Below, piece after piece: positions 8,611-17,584 of a stretch of DNA of 64,000 nt (the first letter of the stretch is position 1; the number at the start of each line of letters is the position of its first letter). Made by a program: the position numbers and the translations under genes. The DNA is from Pararhizobium sp. A13. GTDB taxonomy: Bacteria > Pseudomonadota > Alphaproteobacteria > Rhizobiales > Rhizobiaceae. The notes beneath the pieces are model-generated. The model was given only the letters and a program-made list of their open reading frames with translations. It made no database searches and was not told where the DNA came from. The DNA is taken from positions 868,001 to 932,000 of the forward strand of contig NZ_CP149511.1 of NCBI RefSeq assembly GCF_040126305.1. The letters run 5' to 3'.

Positions 8611-9324
8611 GTGACGCCGCTTCATCAGCGTATCTTCGAGGAGATCGAAGCAAATATCATGAGTGGCGCCTGGAAGCCCGGCCAGCGCGTTCCCACCGAG
8701 CAGGAACTGGTGGAGCAGTACCAATGCTCGCGCATGACGGTCAGCAAGGCACTAACCGTTCTGACCCGCCGCGGCATGATCGTACGCCGCCGCCGTCACG
8801 GCACCTTCGTCAGCGCGCCGCAGATCGACAGAACCGTGATGGATATCCAGGACATCGGCGTCGAGGCGCAGCTGGCCGGCCACGAATATAGCTATTCAAT
8901 CCTCACCCGGAGCATAGAGCGTTTGACGCCGCATGAGGCGATGAAGCTGGCCGAGACACCGGATATGGAGGTGCTGCGACTGCTGTGCCTGCACGTCGTC
9001 GACGACAAGCCGAATGCGATCGAGCGGCGGGTGATCATGCTCGACGCCGTTCCAAGTGCTCGTGATGAGGCCTTCGCTTCCAGGCCACCGGGCGTGTGGC
9101 TGCTGGAGCAGGTCCCTTGGACCGAAGCCAAGCACATCATCCGAGCCATTCCGGCCGATGCAGCGACAGCACAGCTGCTGGAATTGCAAAGAGGAGAGCC
9201 CTGTCTGAGCCTGACGCGGCAAACATGGCAGAACGGCCGCACAGTGACCCATGTCGAAGTCACGCATCCGGGCGATCGCTATCAATTTGCCGGCGTTTTC
9301 CACCCCTCGGCGCAGGATGTATGA
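8611..9324 (+). CDS. GntR-family transcriptional regulator, HutC subfamily (UTRA domain)
   Basis: A 237-residue regulator with a winged helix at residues 3-70 (LHQRIFEEIEANIMSGAWKPGQRVPTEQELVEQYQCSRMTVSKAL, then RRHGTFV) and a UTRA ligand domain from about 85 to the end (LHVVDDKPNAIERRVI, then TWQNGRTVTHVEVTHPGDRYQFAG). It strongly resembles histidine-utilisation repressor HutC, but no hut genes are present. The start is GTG at 8611, preceded by GAGGTGATAT. It is divergent from the amino-acid-type ABC operon, the most likely target. Confidence 0.88.
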   Translation: MTPLHQRIFEEIEANIMSGAWKPGQRVPTEQELVEQYQCSRMTVSKALTVLTRRGMIVRRRRHGTFVSAPQIDRTVMDIQDIGVEAQLAGHEYSYSILTRSIERLTPHEAMKLAETPDMEVLRLLCLHVVDDKPNAIERRVIMLDAVPSARDEAFASRPPGVWLLEQVPWTEAKHIIRAIPADAATAQLLELQRGEPCLSLTRQTWQNGRTVTHVEVTHPGDRYQFAGVFHPSAQDV

Positions 9325-9384
9325 CGAGCGAGTCCAGGTGTTGTACGGAGCCGAGCCGCCTGTTTTTTAAGCTCATTTGGCGCT

Positions 9385-9700
9385 TGAGTGCATCAGACAC
9401 ATTTGCCGATTGGGTCAGTGAGCAAGATCAGCTGGACGCGATATCTTTCAGCCTTGACGATCCACGCAATTGAAAAGGGCGTTCGCCTATTGGAAGCGAA
9501 AGGCGCGAGGCAAAAGCGGCAGGGATTCACATGTGGCTGCATGGCCTGATCGCTGAATATGGTGACCATATTTTGCCGGTCGACAACGACGTCGCTCTTA
9601 ATCTTGCAAGCTGGAAACCAAAGCGATCACCGCCGGACATAGTCCAGGTGCGGCCGACGCGATCATTGCAGGGACGGCAAGCATTCACCGTTGTCACTGT
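9385..9700 (+). pseudogene. Decayed VapC/FitB-like PIN-domain toxin
   Basis: Joining three frames recovers a FitB-type PIN protein: FADWVSEQDQLD, then AIEKGVRLLEAKGARQK, then WLHGLIAEYGDHILPVDNDVAL (ATG at 9531), then AGHSPGAADAIIAGTAS, the conserved PGAADAIIAGTA segment with its acidic residue. At least two frameshifts separate these blocks and no start or antitoxin remains. The intact PIN toxin at 9821-10258 belongs to a different sequence type, so this is not a duplicate of it. Confidence 0.7.
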
Positions 9701-9820
9701 AGGCTCTGTCCGTGCGCGATCTTGCCGTTCTGTTTGCAGCAGTTTTCGAGGGCCGAGCTACGACAGGCCGCTCGTGGAAATGTATTGGCGGGACAATCCG
9801 CGCGATATTCATGGTTTCGA

Positions 9821-10258
9821 TTACCTCTCGCCACCGATTCTGAGTGGATTAAGGATGTTCAATCCGTGAAAATCTCTCTCATTATCCGTGATGACAATAC
9901 AATCGTTGGCCTGAGCTATGGCGGCGATGATCATATCGAGGGCGCTACGCGGGCGCCCGGCAAGCCTGCCATTTGCCATGATCCGCGCCCAGATAAGACC
10001 CGCACTCTCATCGAACGAAAGGATGCGACCCGCAAATAAAGCCTGTGGGCCTTCAGGGCCAACGAACCAGGCATCGAGTGCGTTTCGTTTCTTGCCCGCC
10101 GGTTTTTCGAGGATGCCGCGTTGAATCTCGGCGACCGTAAGGGAGGCAATGAACAGATCCCCGTCCTTTTGCGCCGCCATCCATGCGAGCAGCGATTCCG
10201 ACGGCTCGGGCTTGACGACATTACTGATAATGCTGGTGTCAAGAAGATAGCGCGTCAC
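9821..10258 (-). CDS. Type II toxin, PIN-domain ribonuclease (VapC/FitB-like)
   Basis: A 145-residue PIN-domain protein, a metal-dependent RNase normally neutralised by its co-encoded antitoxin. Catalytic acids are visible as D7 (MTRYLLDTSIIS), the acidic residue of TVAEIQRGIL near 44, and the D of the SALDMIIAAIAQANDC segment near 107, followed by ITDNERDF. Length is normal for VapC. Its ATG overlaps the antitoxin stop (ATGA), the usual antitoxin-first order. Confidence 0.85.
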   Translation of the reverse strand: MTRYLLDTSIISNVVKPEPSESLLAWMAAQKDGDLFIASLTVAEIQRGILEKPAGKKRNALDAWFVGPEGPQALFAGRILSFDESAGLIWARIMANGRLAGRPRSALDMIIAAIAQANDCIVITDNERDFHGLNILNPLRIGGER

Positions 10259-10557
10259 AAATCGAGCCTGCGTCCCTCTTCGCGCGGACGCCCAAGGTCA
10301 AGTTCGGCTCCGACCAGCGGTGAGCGGCGTAGCGCCGCAAGAACGCCGCCGGTCTTGGGTGGTTCCCCGGATAGAATTTGTTGCACGACCGAGCGCACCT
10401 GTGTCGCCCCCGGCCCCTCCTCGGCGAGTTTCCGAGCCAAGGCTCGGATCAGCTCGCGATCGGAATTCAGTGCCTGAATCTCAAACCGAGCGACGCCGCG
10501 CTGGGTGAGACGCGTGCGATAGTTTTTCGTCGCTCTTTTTTGTGCCGCATTGGCCAT
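10255..10557 (-). CDS. Putative antitoxin of the PIN toxin
   Basis: A 100-residue basic protein (MANAAQKRATKNYRTRLTQRGVARFEIQAL...) followed by an amphipathic helix DRELIRALARKLAEEG and a charged C-terminal tail that would cover the toxin. A beta-strand/helix DNA-binding N-terminus of the ribbon-helix-helix type is plausible but not certain. The ATG at 10557 lies six bases after GGAGG; the ATG at 10560 is too close to that site. It overlaps the toxin start by four bases, so the two form an antitoxin-toxin operon. Confidence 0.72.
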   Translation of the reverse strand: MANAAQKRATKNYRTRLTQRGVARFEIQALNSDRELIRALARKLAEEGPGATQVRSVVQQILSGEPPKTGGVLAALRRSPLVGAELDLGRPREEGRRLDL

Positions 10558-11114
10558 CATCGGCCTCCATGATATAACCAGATATATAGACCGGAAGCTG
10601 GCTCGTGACAAGGCGGAGAGACACCGAGGATCAAAGCCATGATGGCGTCAACGGCACTTAACGACATGGCGATGTCCGACTGGACGCTCTTCGTCACTCC
10701 ATCTGAAGCCAAGCATCCTGTCGGACGTGGGATTTCCGGCAAGTCTTTGCGCTGCTCCATGATGCGCCTGCCAGAGTACACGCGCAGGCAGCACAACAGC
10801 ACCCAATTTATGCCCCTGATTTCAGTTGTTCACATTGCAGTTGCTTGCAACCTCGACAGCGAAAGGCTTTGTGTCGCAAAACGCGTCGCGCGGCCCAGCT
10901 TCGCAGCGATTATCCGCTGTCTCGAGGAGACAGAGACATCATCGCAGATGTCGTCGAGCCAGTCATACATCACCATCCAGTTGCGGGTCGCCTCGACAAC
11001 CGCATGCGAGTTCTCGCGGTATCCTTCCAGGAAGCCGCCCGGCGACTGGCGGTCGTTCTTCACCCTGCGGATCGCAACGTCTGACCGGCGCTGTCCTGGA
11101 CCTCGAGATGGAAC
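10558..11114. other. Gene-poor stretch containing one copy of a 98-base repeat
   Basis: No convincing gene. It includes the antitoxin promoter side, the repeat copy at 10834-10931, and short overlapping frames on both strands (minus 10830-11063, 77 codons; plus 10639-11118) without recognisable family motifs. Confidence 0.4.
10834..10931 (+). repeat. 98-base dispersed repeat, copy A
   Basis: This stretch matches 24097-24194 with 10 mismatches in 98 bases by eye (about 90 percent) and no gaps. In the shared frame both copies read IAVAC.LDSE.L.VAKRVA.P.F.AIIR.LEET, so both derive from a once-coding segment. Copy A lacks the coding context present upstream of copy B. Confidence 0.7.
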
Positions 11115-11528
11115 TTAAGCGCCCTCTTTCGGCGCAGGCAAGGTGCGGTCTAGCTTCCCCTCTTCCGCCTTGTAGAAATATTGGCTGGCAACCAGCCATC
11201 CCTTGAGAGGCCGCAAGGGCGGGATACAGGTAGCCAGCATAAAGGGACCGGTAACCAGCAGATGGACCCACAAGGGCGCGCTGTACTGGACCTCGAGCCA
11301 CACGCCGAGCAGGACACTTGGCACGCAAGCGAAGCAGATGACGAAAAATGCGGGACCATCTGCCGGATCGGCGAAACCGTAGTCGAGGCCGCAGACTTCA
11401 CATTCGGGCCGCATTTTAAGAAAGCCGTTGAAAATGTGCCCCTGGCCGCAACGCGGGCATCGGCCTCTCAGCCCAGTTGTCGTTGGGGGGATTGGTGGCC
11501 ACTCCGTTTGCATGACGAATGCTCCCAT
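11115..11528 (-). CDS. DUF983 family membrane protein
   Basis: A 137-residue protein of the DUF983 family, common in alphaproteobacteria and of unknown function. Two CxxC pairs (RGRCPRCGQGHIF and PECEVCGLDYG) suggest a metal-binding cytosolic head. They are followed by two hydrophobic segments (FFVICFACVPSVLLGVWL and WVHLLVTGPFMLATCI) that should be membrane helices. It stands alone. The start could be 11528 or the ATG at 11513 (MQTEWPPIPP), which matches the usual family start better. Confidence 0.85.
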   Translation of the reverse strand: MGAFVMQTEWPPIPPTTTGLRGRCPRCGQGHIFNGFLKMRPECEVCGLDYGFADPADGPAFFVICFACVPSVLLGVWLEVQYSAPLWVHLLVTGPFMLATCIPPLRPLKGWLVASQYFYKAEEGKLDRTLPAPKEGA

Positions 11529-11655
11529 ATACGATCAATGTTATTATTGACTGCAATCAATATAGATACATTATTCCGATTGATGCGATATGGCATAGTG
11601 ACGCAGAGCCCGTTCACCCGCGAACGAGAGCAAATTCGCTGATGCGAAGACAAAT

Positions 11656-13059
11656 CTAGAAGAAGGATGCCGCGAGCTCGGGCGGGCCTTCGAGCGCATG
11701 CCCCATGAATTCAAGAGCACCCTGGAGCTTTTCCCGGTCGATAGGGCCTCCAAGGCAGACACGAACCGCTTCTGGCGCCGGCCCCTCGACCGTGAAGGCA
11801 TCGCTGGCAACAACGCCAATGCCGGAGGAGCGCATATGGCTGCCGAAGGTCGACCGCGTCCAGCCATTTGTCAGTGGCAGCCATATGTTGAAGCTGATCG
11901 GATCCCCGTGATAGCTGCCAGCCGGAAGGATAGCCGCGACCATCTCCTGGCGTGCCGTTGCCTCCTTTCGGATGAAACGGAGGATCGTATCGGCCGTGCC
12001 ATCCTCTATCCAACGCGTGGCAAGGGCCATGTTGAGCGGCGACGCCATGACATTGTTGGCACGCATGGCGCTGACAAAGGGCCAGATCGCCTTGGTATCC
12101 GGCGCAACGACATAGGCCAGCCGAAGACCGGCACCAATGCATTTCGCAAGGCCGCCGATATGCCATGTGAGGTCCGGAGCCATTGCCGCAAGCGGCGGCG
12201 GCCCATGCAGCGGGATGAAGCCATAGGCGTCATCCTCGATGATCGGCACGTGATACTTGCGCGCCACCGCGCAGATCTCCTCGCGCCGTCGCTCTGGGAT
12301 CGTCAGGGTCAGCGGGTTCTGCAGGGTAGGATTGAGATAAAGCCCCTTGGGGCTCAATCTTTGGCAGGCCTCGGCAAAGGCGTCCGGCAAAATACCGTCA
12401 ACATCCATCGGCAAACCCGAAAGATTGAGACGCAGTTGTGCCGCAATCGAGCGGATGCCGGGATAGGTGATGCTTTCCGACAGGATAGTTTCACCGGGCT
12501 TTGCCAAGAGGCCGCAAATCGCCAGCAGCGCCGGATGGGCGCCTGGCGTCACGAAAATGCGCTCCTGCGAAGGGACAAGGCCGCGACGGCTGAGCCAGGC
12601 CGCGGCGGCCTCCTTGTCCATCCCCGAGCCGCCAAATCCCTGATAGCGCAGGAGCGGGATAAGGCTGGAGGCCACTGCCGAAATCCCCTCGCGCATCCGT
12701 GCGATCAAGTCCGGATCGGCAGGCTCCGGCGGCATGTTCATTGACAGATCGATGGCGGACGTGCGGCGCGGGTCAGGCGTTGTATCCGACGCAAAGCCGC
12801 GTCGCTCCCTGTCGGCACCACCTGTGACGAAGGTGCCGCGGCCGACATGCGAATCCACCAGTCCGCGCTTCTGCGCCTCGACATAGCCCCGCGCGACCGT
12901 GGTGAAATCGATATCCAGGCGTTTGGCCAGCTCGCGCTGTGGCGGCAGACGGTCCCCGATGACCAGCTGACCGCTGCGCAAATCCATCTCGATGAGGTCG
13001 GCAATGGCCATGTAGCGAGGGCTGTTGCTGCGGCTCAGATCGGGTCGCCAGTCTTTCAT
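11656..13059 (-). CDS. MocR-type GntR regulator with aminotransferase-like domain
   Basis: A 467-residue MocR/PdxR-family regulator. A winged-helix domain covers about residues 10-80 (RYMAIADLIEMDLRSGQLVIGDRLPPQRELAKRLDIDFTTVARGYVEAQKRGLVDSHVGRGTFV). A fold-type I PLP aminotransferase-like domain covers about 95-460, with the expected Schiff-base lysine in GGLAKCIGAGLRLAYVV. Such proteins sense PLP-linked amino compounds. The ATG at 13059 gives MKDWRPDLS, the usual family start; a TTG at 13110 would add 17 residues and is less likely. It is divergent from the nitrilase cluster, whose regulator it probably is. Confidence 0.9.
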   Translation of the reverse strand: MKDWRPDLSRSNSPRYMAIADLIEMDLRSGQLVIGDRLPPQRELAKRLDIDFTTVARGYVEAQKRGLVDSHVGRGTFVTGGADRERRGFASDTTPDPRRTSAIDLSMNMPPEPADPDLIARMREGISAVASSLIPLLRYQGFGGSGMDKEAAAAWLSRRGLVPSQERIFVTPGAHPALLAICGLLAKPGETILSESITYPGIRSIAAQLRLNLSGLPMDVDGILPDAFAEACQRLSPKGLYLNPTLQNPLTLTIPERRREEICAVARKYHVPIIEDDAYGFIPLHGPPPLAAMAPDLTWHIGGLAKCIGAGLRLAYVVAPDTKAIWPFVSAMRANNVMASPLNMALATRWIEDGTADTILRFIRKEATARQEMVAAILPAGSYHGDPISFNIWLPLTNGWTRSTFGSHMRSSGIGVVASDAFTVEGPAPEAVRVCLGGPIDREKLQGALEFMGHALEGPPELAASFF

Positions 13060-13438
13060 TGTGATATCGCCATGTCCTTCGTCATCGACATTGACTGTAT
13101 ATTGTTGCAACCGCCCCCTGTCACGAAAAATGTCTCAGCTGCAAAATCTCAACCGCAGAAAATGGTACGCCCGGCGCGCGAAGTAGGTCTATACGCCATC
13201 ATCACCGACCGATTGATGGTATATTGAATGTATTCATTTTAAACTTTCATGCATTCGCTTTTTGCACTGGATCGCCTAGAAAATCGGCCCTCAAAATTTC
13301 CCTGCGGTAATTGATCGCATAATTGAATGTATTTTCGTGGTATTTGACTGCCATTTGTGCAAAATCAATCTGGCACGCGGCTTGCAATTGGATGGATGCT
13401 CCCCGGATGGGGATCGGATTTCAACCAAGGAGCCATCC
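13060..13438. promoter_or_regulatory. Divergent control region between mocR-type gene and nitrilase cluster
   Basis: An AT-richer 379-base gap. It holds a sigma-54 promoter for the rightward operon (13371-13386) and two identical copies of ATTGAATGTATT at 13223-13234 and 13322-13333. The first copy lies inside an imperfect inverted repeat (TGAAT-GT-ATTCA). MocR-type proteins often bind direct repeats, so these are candidate operators. I found no full NtrC site, only TGCACT- and GTGCA-type half sites near 13263 and 13357. Confidence 0.6.
13371..13386 (+). promoter_or_regulatory. Sigma-54 (RpoN) -24/-12 promoter of the nitrilase cluster
   Basis: TGGCACG-N4-TTGCA matches the sigma-54 consensus exactly, with the -24 GG at 13372-13373 and the -12 GC at 13384-13385. 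It lies 53 bases upstream of the first cluster gene (ATG 13439), correctly oriented. This predicts transcription under nitrogen limitation with an enhancer-binding protein such as NtrC. Confidence 0.85.
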
Positions 13439-13921
13439 ATGCCCGCAGTGACCAAACCAGCCAACCAAAAAGGCGACTTTCTTGTCGATTACGAGGAAAA
13501 GGTTTTTGAGGACGTTCAAGCGACAGTGGGTGAGAAAGCCCTCGTCACCTTCCATACCGTCGCCTTCGAAGGATCGATCGGATTCGTCAACCTGCTGCAG
13601 GCGACGCGTCTGAAGCGGAAGGGTTTCGAGACCTCGATCCTTCTCTATGGCCCCGGCGTGACGCTCGGCGTTCAGCGCGGTTTTCCGACCCTCGGCGCGG
13701 AGGCCTTTCCAGGCCATCTGAATTTCAACAACCAGATTGTCAAGTTCATGGAAGAAGGCGGCAAGGTCTACGCCTGCCGTTTTGCCCTTCAGGCGCTCTA
13801 CGGCCATGGCGAAGGCGCGCTGATCCCTGGCATCACGCCGATCAGTCCGCTCGACGTGCTCGACCTGATCCTCATCCATCGCCGCGACGGCGCCTTCATC
13901 CTCGATACCTGGACCCTTTGA
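13439..13921 (+). CDS. nitB: MSMEG_0572/Sll0783-family nitrogen starvation response protein
   Basis: A 160-residue protein of the family found as first gene of Nit1-type nitrilase clusters in cyanobacteria, mycobacteria and proteobacteria. Its biochemical role is not established. The core has alternating strands and helices ([69 protein letters not shown]), resembling a DsrE-like fold. The ATG at 13439 follows AAGGAG at the right distance and lies 53 bases after the sigma-54 promoter. A strong hairpin separates it from the nitrilase gene. The symbol follows the nitBCDEFGH naming used in Pseudomonas; the family call is firm, the symbol less so. Confidence 0.85.
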   Translation: MPAVTKPANQKGDFLVDYEEKVFEDVQATVGEKALVTFHTVAFEGSIGFVNLLQATRLKRKGFETSILLYGPGVTLGVQRGFPTLGAEAFPGHLNFNNQIVKFMEEGGKVYACRFALQALYGHGEGALIPGITPISPLDVLDLILIHRRDGAFILDTWTL

Positions 13922-13928
13922 CCCACCG

Positions 13929-13951
13929 GGGCGGAGCACCCTGCTCCGCCC
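13929..13951 (+). promoter_or_regulatory. Intercistronic hairpin between nitB and nitC
   Basis: GGGCGGAGCA and TGCTCCGCCC form a perfect 10-base stem with a CCC loop. No T-run follows, so it is more likely an mRNA-stabilising or attenuating element than a full terminator. It could make the first gene more abundant than the rest of the operon. Confidence 0.65.
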
Positions 13952-13979
13952 TCTCAATTCACCGACCGAGGATTTCGTC

Positions 13980-15023
13980 ATGGAGAAAAAGTCGACCGTC
14001 CGGGTTGCCGCCGCGCAGATCGCGCCGGATCTGACTTCGCGAGAGAACACGCTCACCCGCGTACTGGAAACGATCCGCGAGGCGGCTACCAAAGGCGCCG
14101 AGCTGATCGTCTTCCCGGAGACCTTCGTTCCCTGGTATCCGTATTTTTCCTTCGTCCTGCCGCCCGTCCTTTCCGGCCGCGAACACATCCGGCTCTATGA
14201 GGAAGCGGTCACCATCCCGAGCGTGGCCACGGAAAGCGTGGCTGCCGCGGCGCGCGAACACGGCATTGTCGTGGCGCTGGGCGTCAACGAACGGGATCAC
14301 GGCACGCTCTACAACGCCCAGCTTCTGTTCGATGCTGACGGAACGCTGATCCTCAAGCGTCGGAAGATCACCCCGACCTTTCATGAACGGATGATCTGGG
14401 GTCAGGGCGATGCATCCGGCCTGAAGGTCGTCGACAGCGCCATCGGCCGGCTTGGCGCGCTTGCCTGCTGGGAGCACTACAATCCGCTGGCCCGCTACGC
14501 GCTGATGGCGCAGCACGAGGAAATCCACATCGCCCAGTTTCCGGGCTCCATGGTCGGCCCCATTTTCGCCGAGCAGATGGAAGTGACGATCCGCCACCAT
14601 GCGCTTGAAAGCGGCTGCTTTGTTGTCAATGCGACGGGATGGCTGACGGAGGAGCAGGTCGTCTCGATCACCCCGGATCAGGGTCTGCAGAAAGCCCTGC
14701 GCGGCGGCTGCATGACGGCGATCATTTCTCCGGAAGGCAAGCATGTCGTTCCGCCGCTGACCGAAGGCGAAGGCATCCTGGTTGCCGATCTCGATATGAG
14801 CCTGATCGTCAAGCGCAAGCGGATGATGGATTCGGTCGGTCACTATGCCCGGCCGGAACTGCTGCATCTGGTGATGGACGGCCGCGCGACCGCGCCGATG
14901 GCCGATACCTCCCTTTCCTCAACATCTGACATCGCACCGACAAGGACAAAGACCGATGGCGAATTCCCTTTCGACAGAGACGCTGATAAACGAGTTGCAG
15001 TCCTTCGGAGCCCGGCTCGTTGA
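13980..15023 (+). CDS. nitC: Nitrilase of the Nit1/Nit6803 family
   Basis: A 347-residue carbon-nitrogen hydrolase that would convert a nitrile (or in Nit1C systems a cyanide-derived nitrile) to acid and ammonia in the cytoplasm. The catalytic triad is visible: E47 in [15 protein letters not shown]129 in [20 protein letters not shown] and C163 in [13 protein letters not shown]136 in TFHER is the usual extra acidic residue. Family length is about 330; the last 20-odd residues overlap the next gene by 68 bases and may be lineage-specific. Known members in this genomic setting act on aliphatic nitriles and are required for cyanide assimilation in pseudomonads; that role is transferred by context. 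Confidence 0.93.
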   Translation: MEKKSTVRVAAAQIAPDLTSRENTLTRVLETIREAATKGAELIVFPETFVPWYPYFSFVLPPVLSGREHIRLYEEAVTIPSVATESVAAAAREHGIVVALGVNERDHGTLYNAQLLFDADGTLILKRRKITPTFHERMIWGQGDASGLKVVDSAIGRLGALACWEHYNPLARYALMAQHEEIHIAQFPGSMVGPIFAEQMEVTIRHHALESGCFVVNATGWLTEEQVVSITPDQGLQKALRGGCMTAIISPEGKHVVPPLTEGEGILVADLDMSLIVKRKRMMDSVGHYARPELLHLVMDGRATAPMADTSLSSTSDIAPTRTKTDGEFPFDRDADKRVAVLRSPAR

Positions 15024-16068
15024 CCCGAAAGCCGGCCATGAAAGCCGGCGCGGCGGCGCAGGTCCATCCGACCACAAGGCGCTCACCATCGACGGTATGA
15101 CCGTGATGGTGCCTGTGCACACGGCACCGGCCTTCGAAAGCCCCTATCTGGTGGAAAAGCCCGACGATGCCGGCAAAAGCCGGATCAGCCGCAACGGCCG
15201 TGTCATCGGAGAAGTCTCCTTTCCCTTGCGGCCGCGCTTCTACGAGCGCTCGACGGCGGAGGGCATCCCCTATTCGCAGATCGCCGTTCTGCACGGCAAG
15301 GACGTGCTGGCAACGACCGTTCTACAGACCTGCACCCGCTATCAGAGCCGGACGAAGACCTGTCAGTTCTGCGCCATCGGACAGTCTCTTGCGGCCGGCC
15401 GCACCGTCGCGCACAAGACACCGGCGCAGCTTGCCGAAGTCGCCAAGGCTGCCGTCGAGCTCGATGGCGTCAAGCACATGGTCATGACGACCGGCACACC
15501 GAAGGGCGACGACCGCGGAGCTGCCGTTCTGGCCGAAAGCGCCCGCGCCATCAAGGCTGCCGTCGACCTGCCCATCCAGGCGCAATGCGAACCGCCCGAA
15601 GACGATATCTGGTTTAGCCGCATGAAAGACGCCGGGGTCGACGCACTCGGCATGCATCTCGAAGTCGTCACGCCCGAAATCCGCGCCCGCATCATGCCCG
15701 GCAAGGCGCAGGTGCCGATCGAGAAATACATGCGCTCCTTCAGCGCAGCCGTCGAGGTTTTCGGGCGCGGACAAGTCTCCACCTACATCCTCGCCGGCCT
15801 TGGCGATACGCGCGAAGCCATCCTCGCTACATGCGAAAAGCTCGTCGCACTCGGCGTCTACCCCTTCGTCGTGCCCTTCGTTCCTATTTCCGGAACCCCG
15901 CTCGAAAGCCATCCGGCGCCGAAGCCTGAGTTTATGCATTCGATCCTCGCGCCGCTCTCGAAAATGCTAGTCGACAGCGGCCTGAAGGCGGTGGACATCA
16001 AGGCCGGCTGCGGCAAATGCGGCGCCTGCTCTGCCCTTTCCACCTATGAAAGGATGCTGACCAAATGA
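14956..16068 (+). CDS. nitD: MSMEG_0568-family radical SAM protein
   Basis: A 370-residue radical SAM enzyme found only with Nit1-type nitrilases; its reaction is unknown. The iron-sulfur cysteines are C126, C136 and C139, spaced CX9CX2C instead of the usual CX3CX2C. The C-terminus has a second cluster, C352-x2-C355-x2-C358 ([12 protein letters not shown]), which may hold an auxiliary site. The barrel shows [24 protein letters not shown] and [23 protein letters not shown], as in BioB/LipA relatives. The ATG at 14956 lies within the end of nitC; a start further in would lose conserved sequence. Its stop overlaps the next start. Confidence 0.92.
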   Translation: MANSLSTETLINELQSFGARLVDPKAGHESRRGGAGPSDHKALTIDGMTVMVPVHTAPAFESPYLVEKPDDAGKSRISRNGRVIGEVSFPLRPRFYERSTAEGIPYSQIAVLHGKDVLATTVLQTCTRYQSRTKTCQFCAIGQSLAAGRTVAHKTPAQLAEVAKAAVELDGVKHMVMTTGTPKGDDRGAAVLAESARAIKAAVDLPIQAQCEPPEDDIWFSRMKDAGVDALGMHLEVVTPEIRARIMPGKAQVPIEKYMRSFSAAVEVFGRGQVSTYILAGLGDTREAILATCEKLVALGVYPFVVPFVPISGTPLESHPAPKPEFMHSILAPLSKMLVDSGLKAVDIKAGCGKCGACSALSTYERMLTK

Positions 16069-16603
16069 TCCTTGAACCTTTTGTCCCCTATCGCACCAGC
16101 GAATTCCAGGTGAAGTTCGCCACCTCCAATTGGGAGCGGCAGGAAGCCCATGCGTTGCGACGCGCGGTCTTCTGCAAGGAGCAGCACATCTTCGAGGGTG
16201 ACGATCGCGACGAGATCGACGATCACGCAACGCCAATCGTTGCCCTCTCTATGCTCGGCGTCGCCGCTGACCGGCTCGTGGGTACAGTTCGCATCCATGA
16301 GGCGGAGCCCGGTGTCTGGTGGGGCTCGCGTCTCGCCGTCCACGAAGATTTCCGCAAGATCGGCGCGCTCGGTGCAACACTCATCAGGCTCGCCGTCTCC
16401 TCTGCCAACGCGATGGGCTGCCGCACCTTTCTGGCCAATGTGCAGGTCCAGAACGGCCTCTTGTTCCGGCGCATGCATTGGGACCTGCTCGACGAAATCG
16501 AGATCCACGGCAAACCGCATCTGAAGATGAAGGCCGACCTCAATTTCTATCCGCCCTGCATCACACCGAAGGCCGGTTTCGTCGCGCTTGCGAAGAAGGC
16601 GGC

Positions 16604-16607
<4 letters not shown>
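16065..16607 (+). CDS. nitE: MSMEG_0567/Sll0786-family GNAT N-acetyltransferase
   Basis: A 180-residue GNAT-fold acyltransferase of the nitrogen-starvation type. The acetyl-CoA pyrophosphate loop is in WGSRLAVHEDFRKIGALGATLIRLAV (about residues 85-110), preceded by LVGTVRIHEAEPGVWWG and followed by CRTFLANVQVQNGLLFRRMHW. Length matches the family. Its acceptor is unknown; by position it may act on the product of the radical SAM enzyme or nitrilase. Start (ATGA) and stop both overlap neighbours by four bases, so translation is coupled. Confidence 0.9.
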
Positions 16608-17580
<973 letters not shown>

Positions 17581-17584
<4 letters not shown>

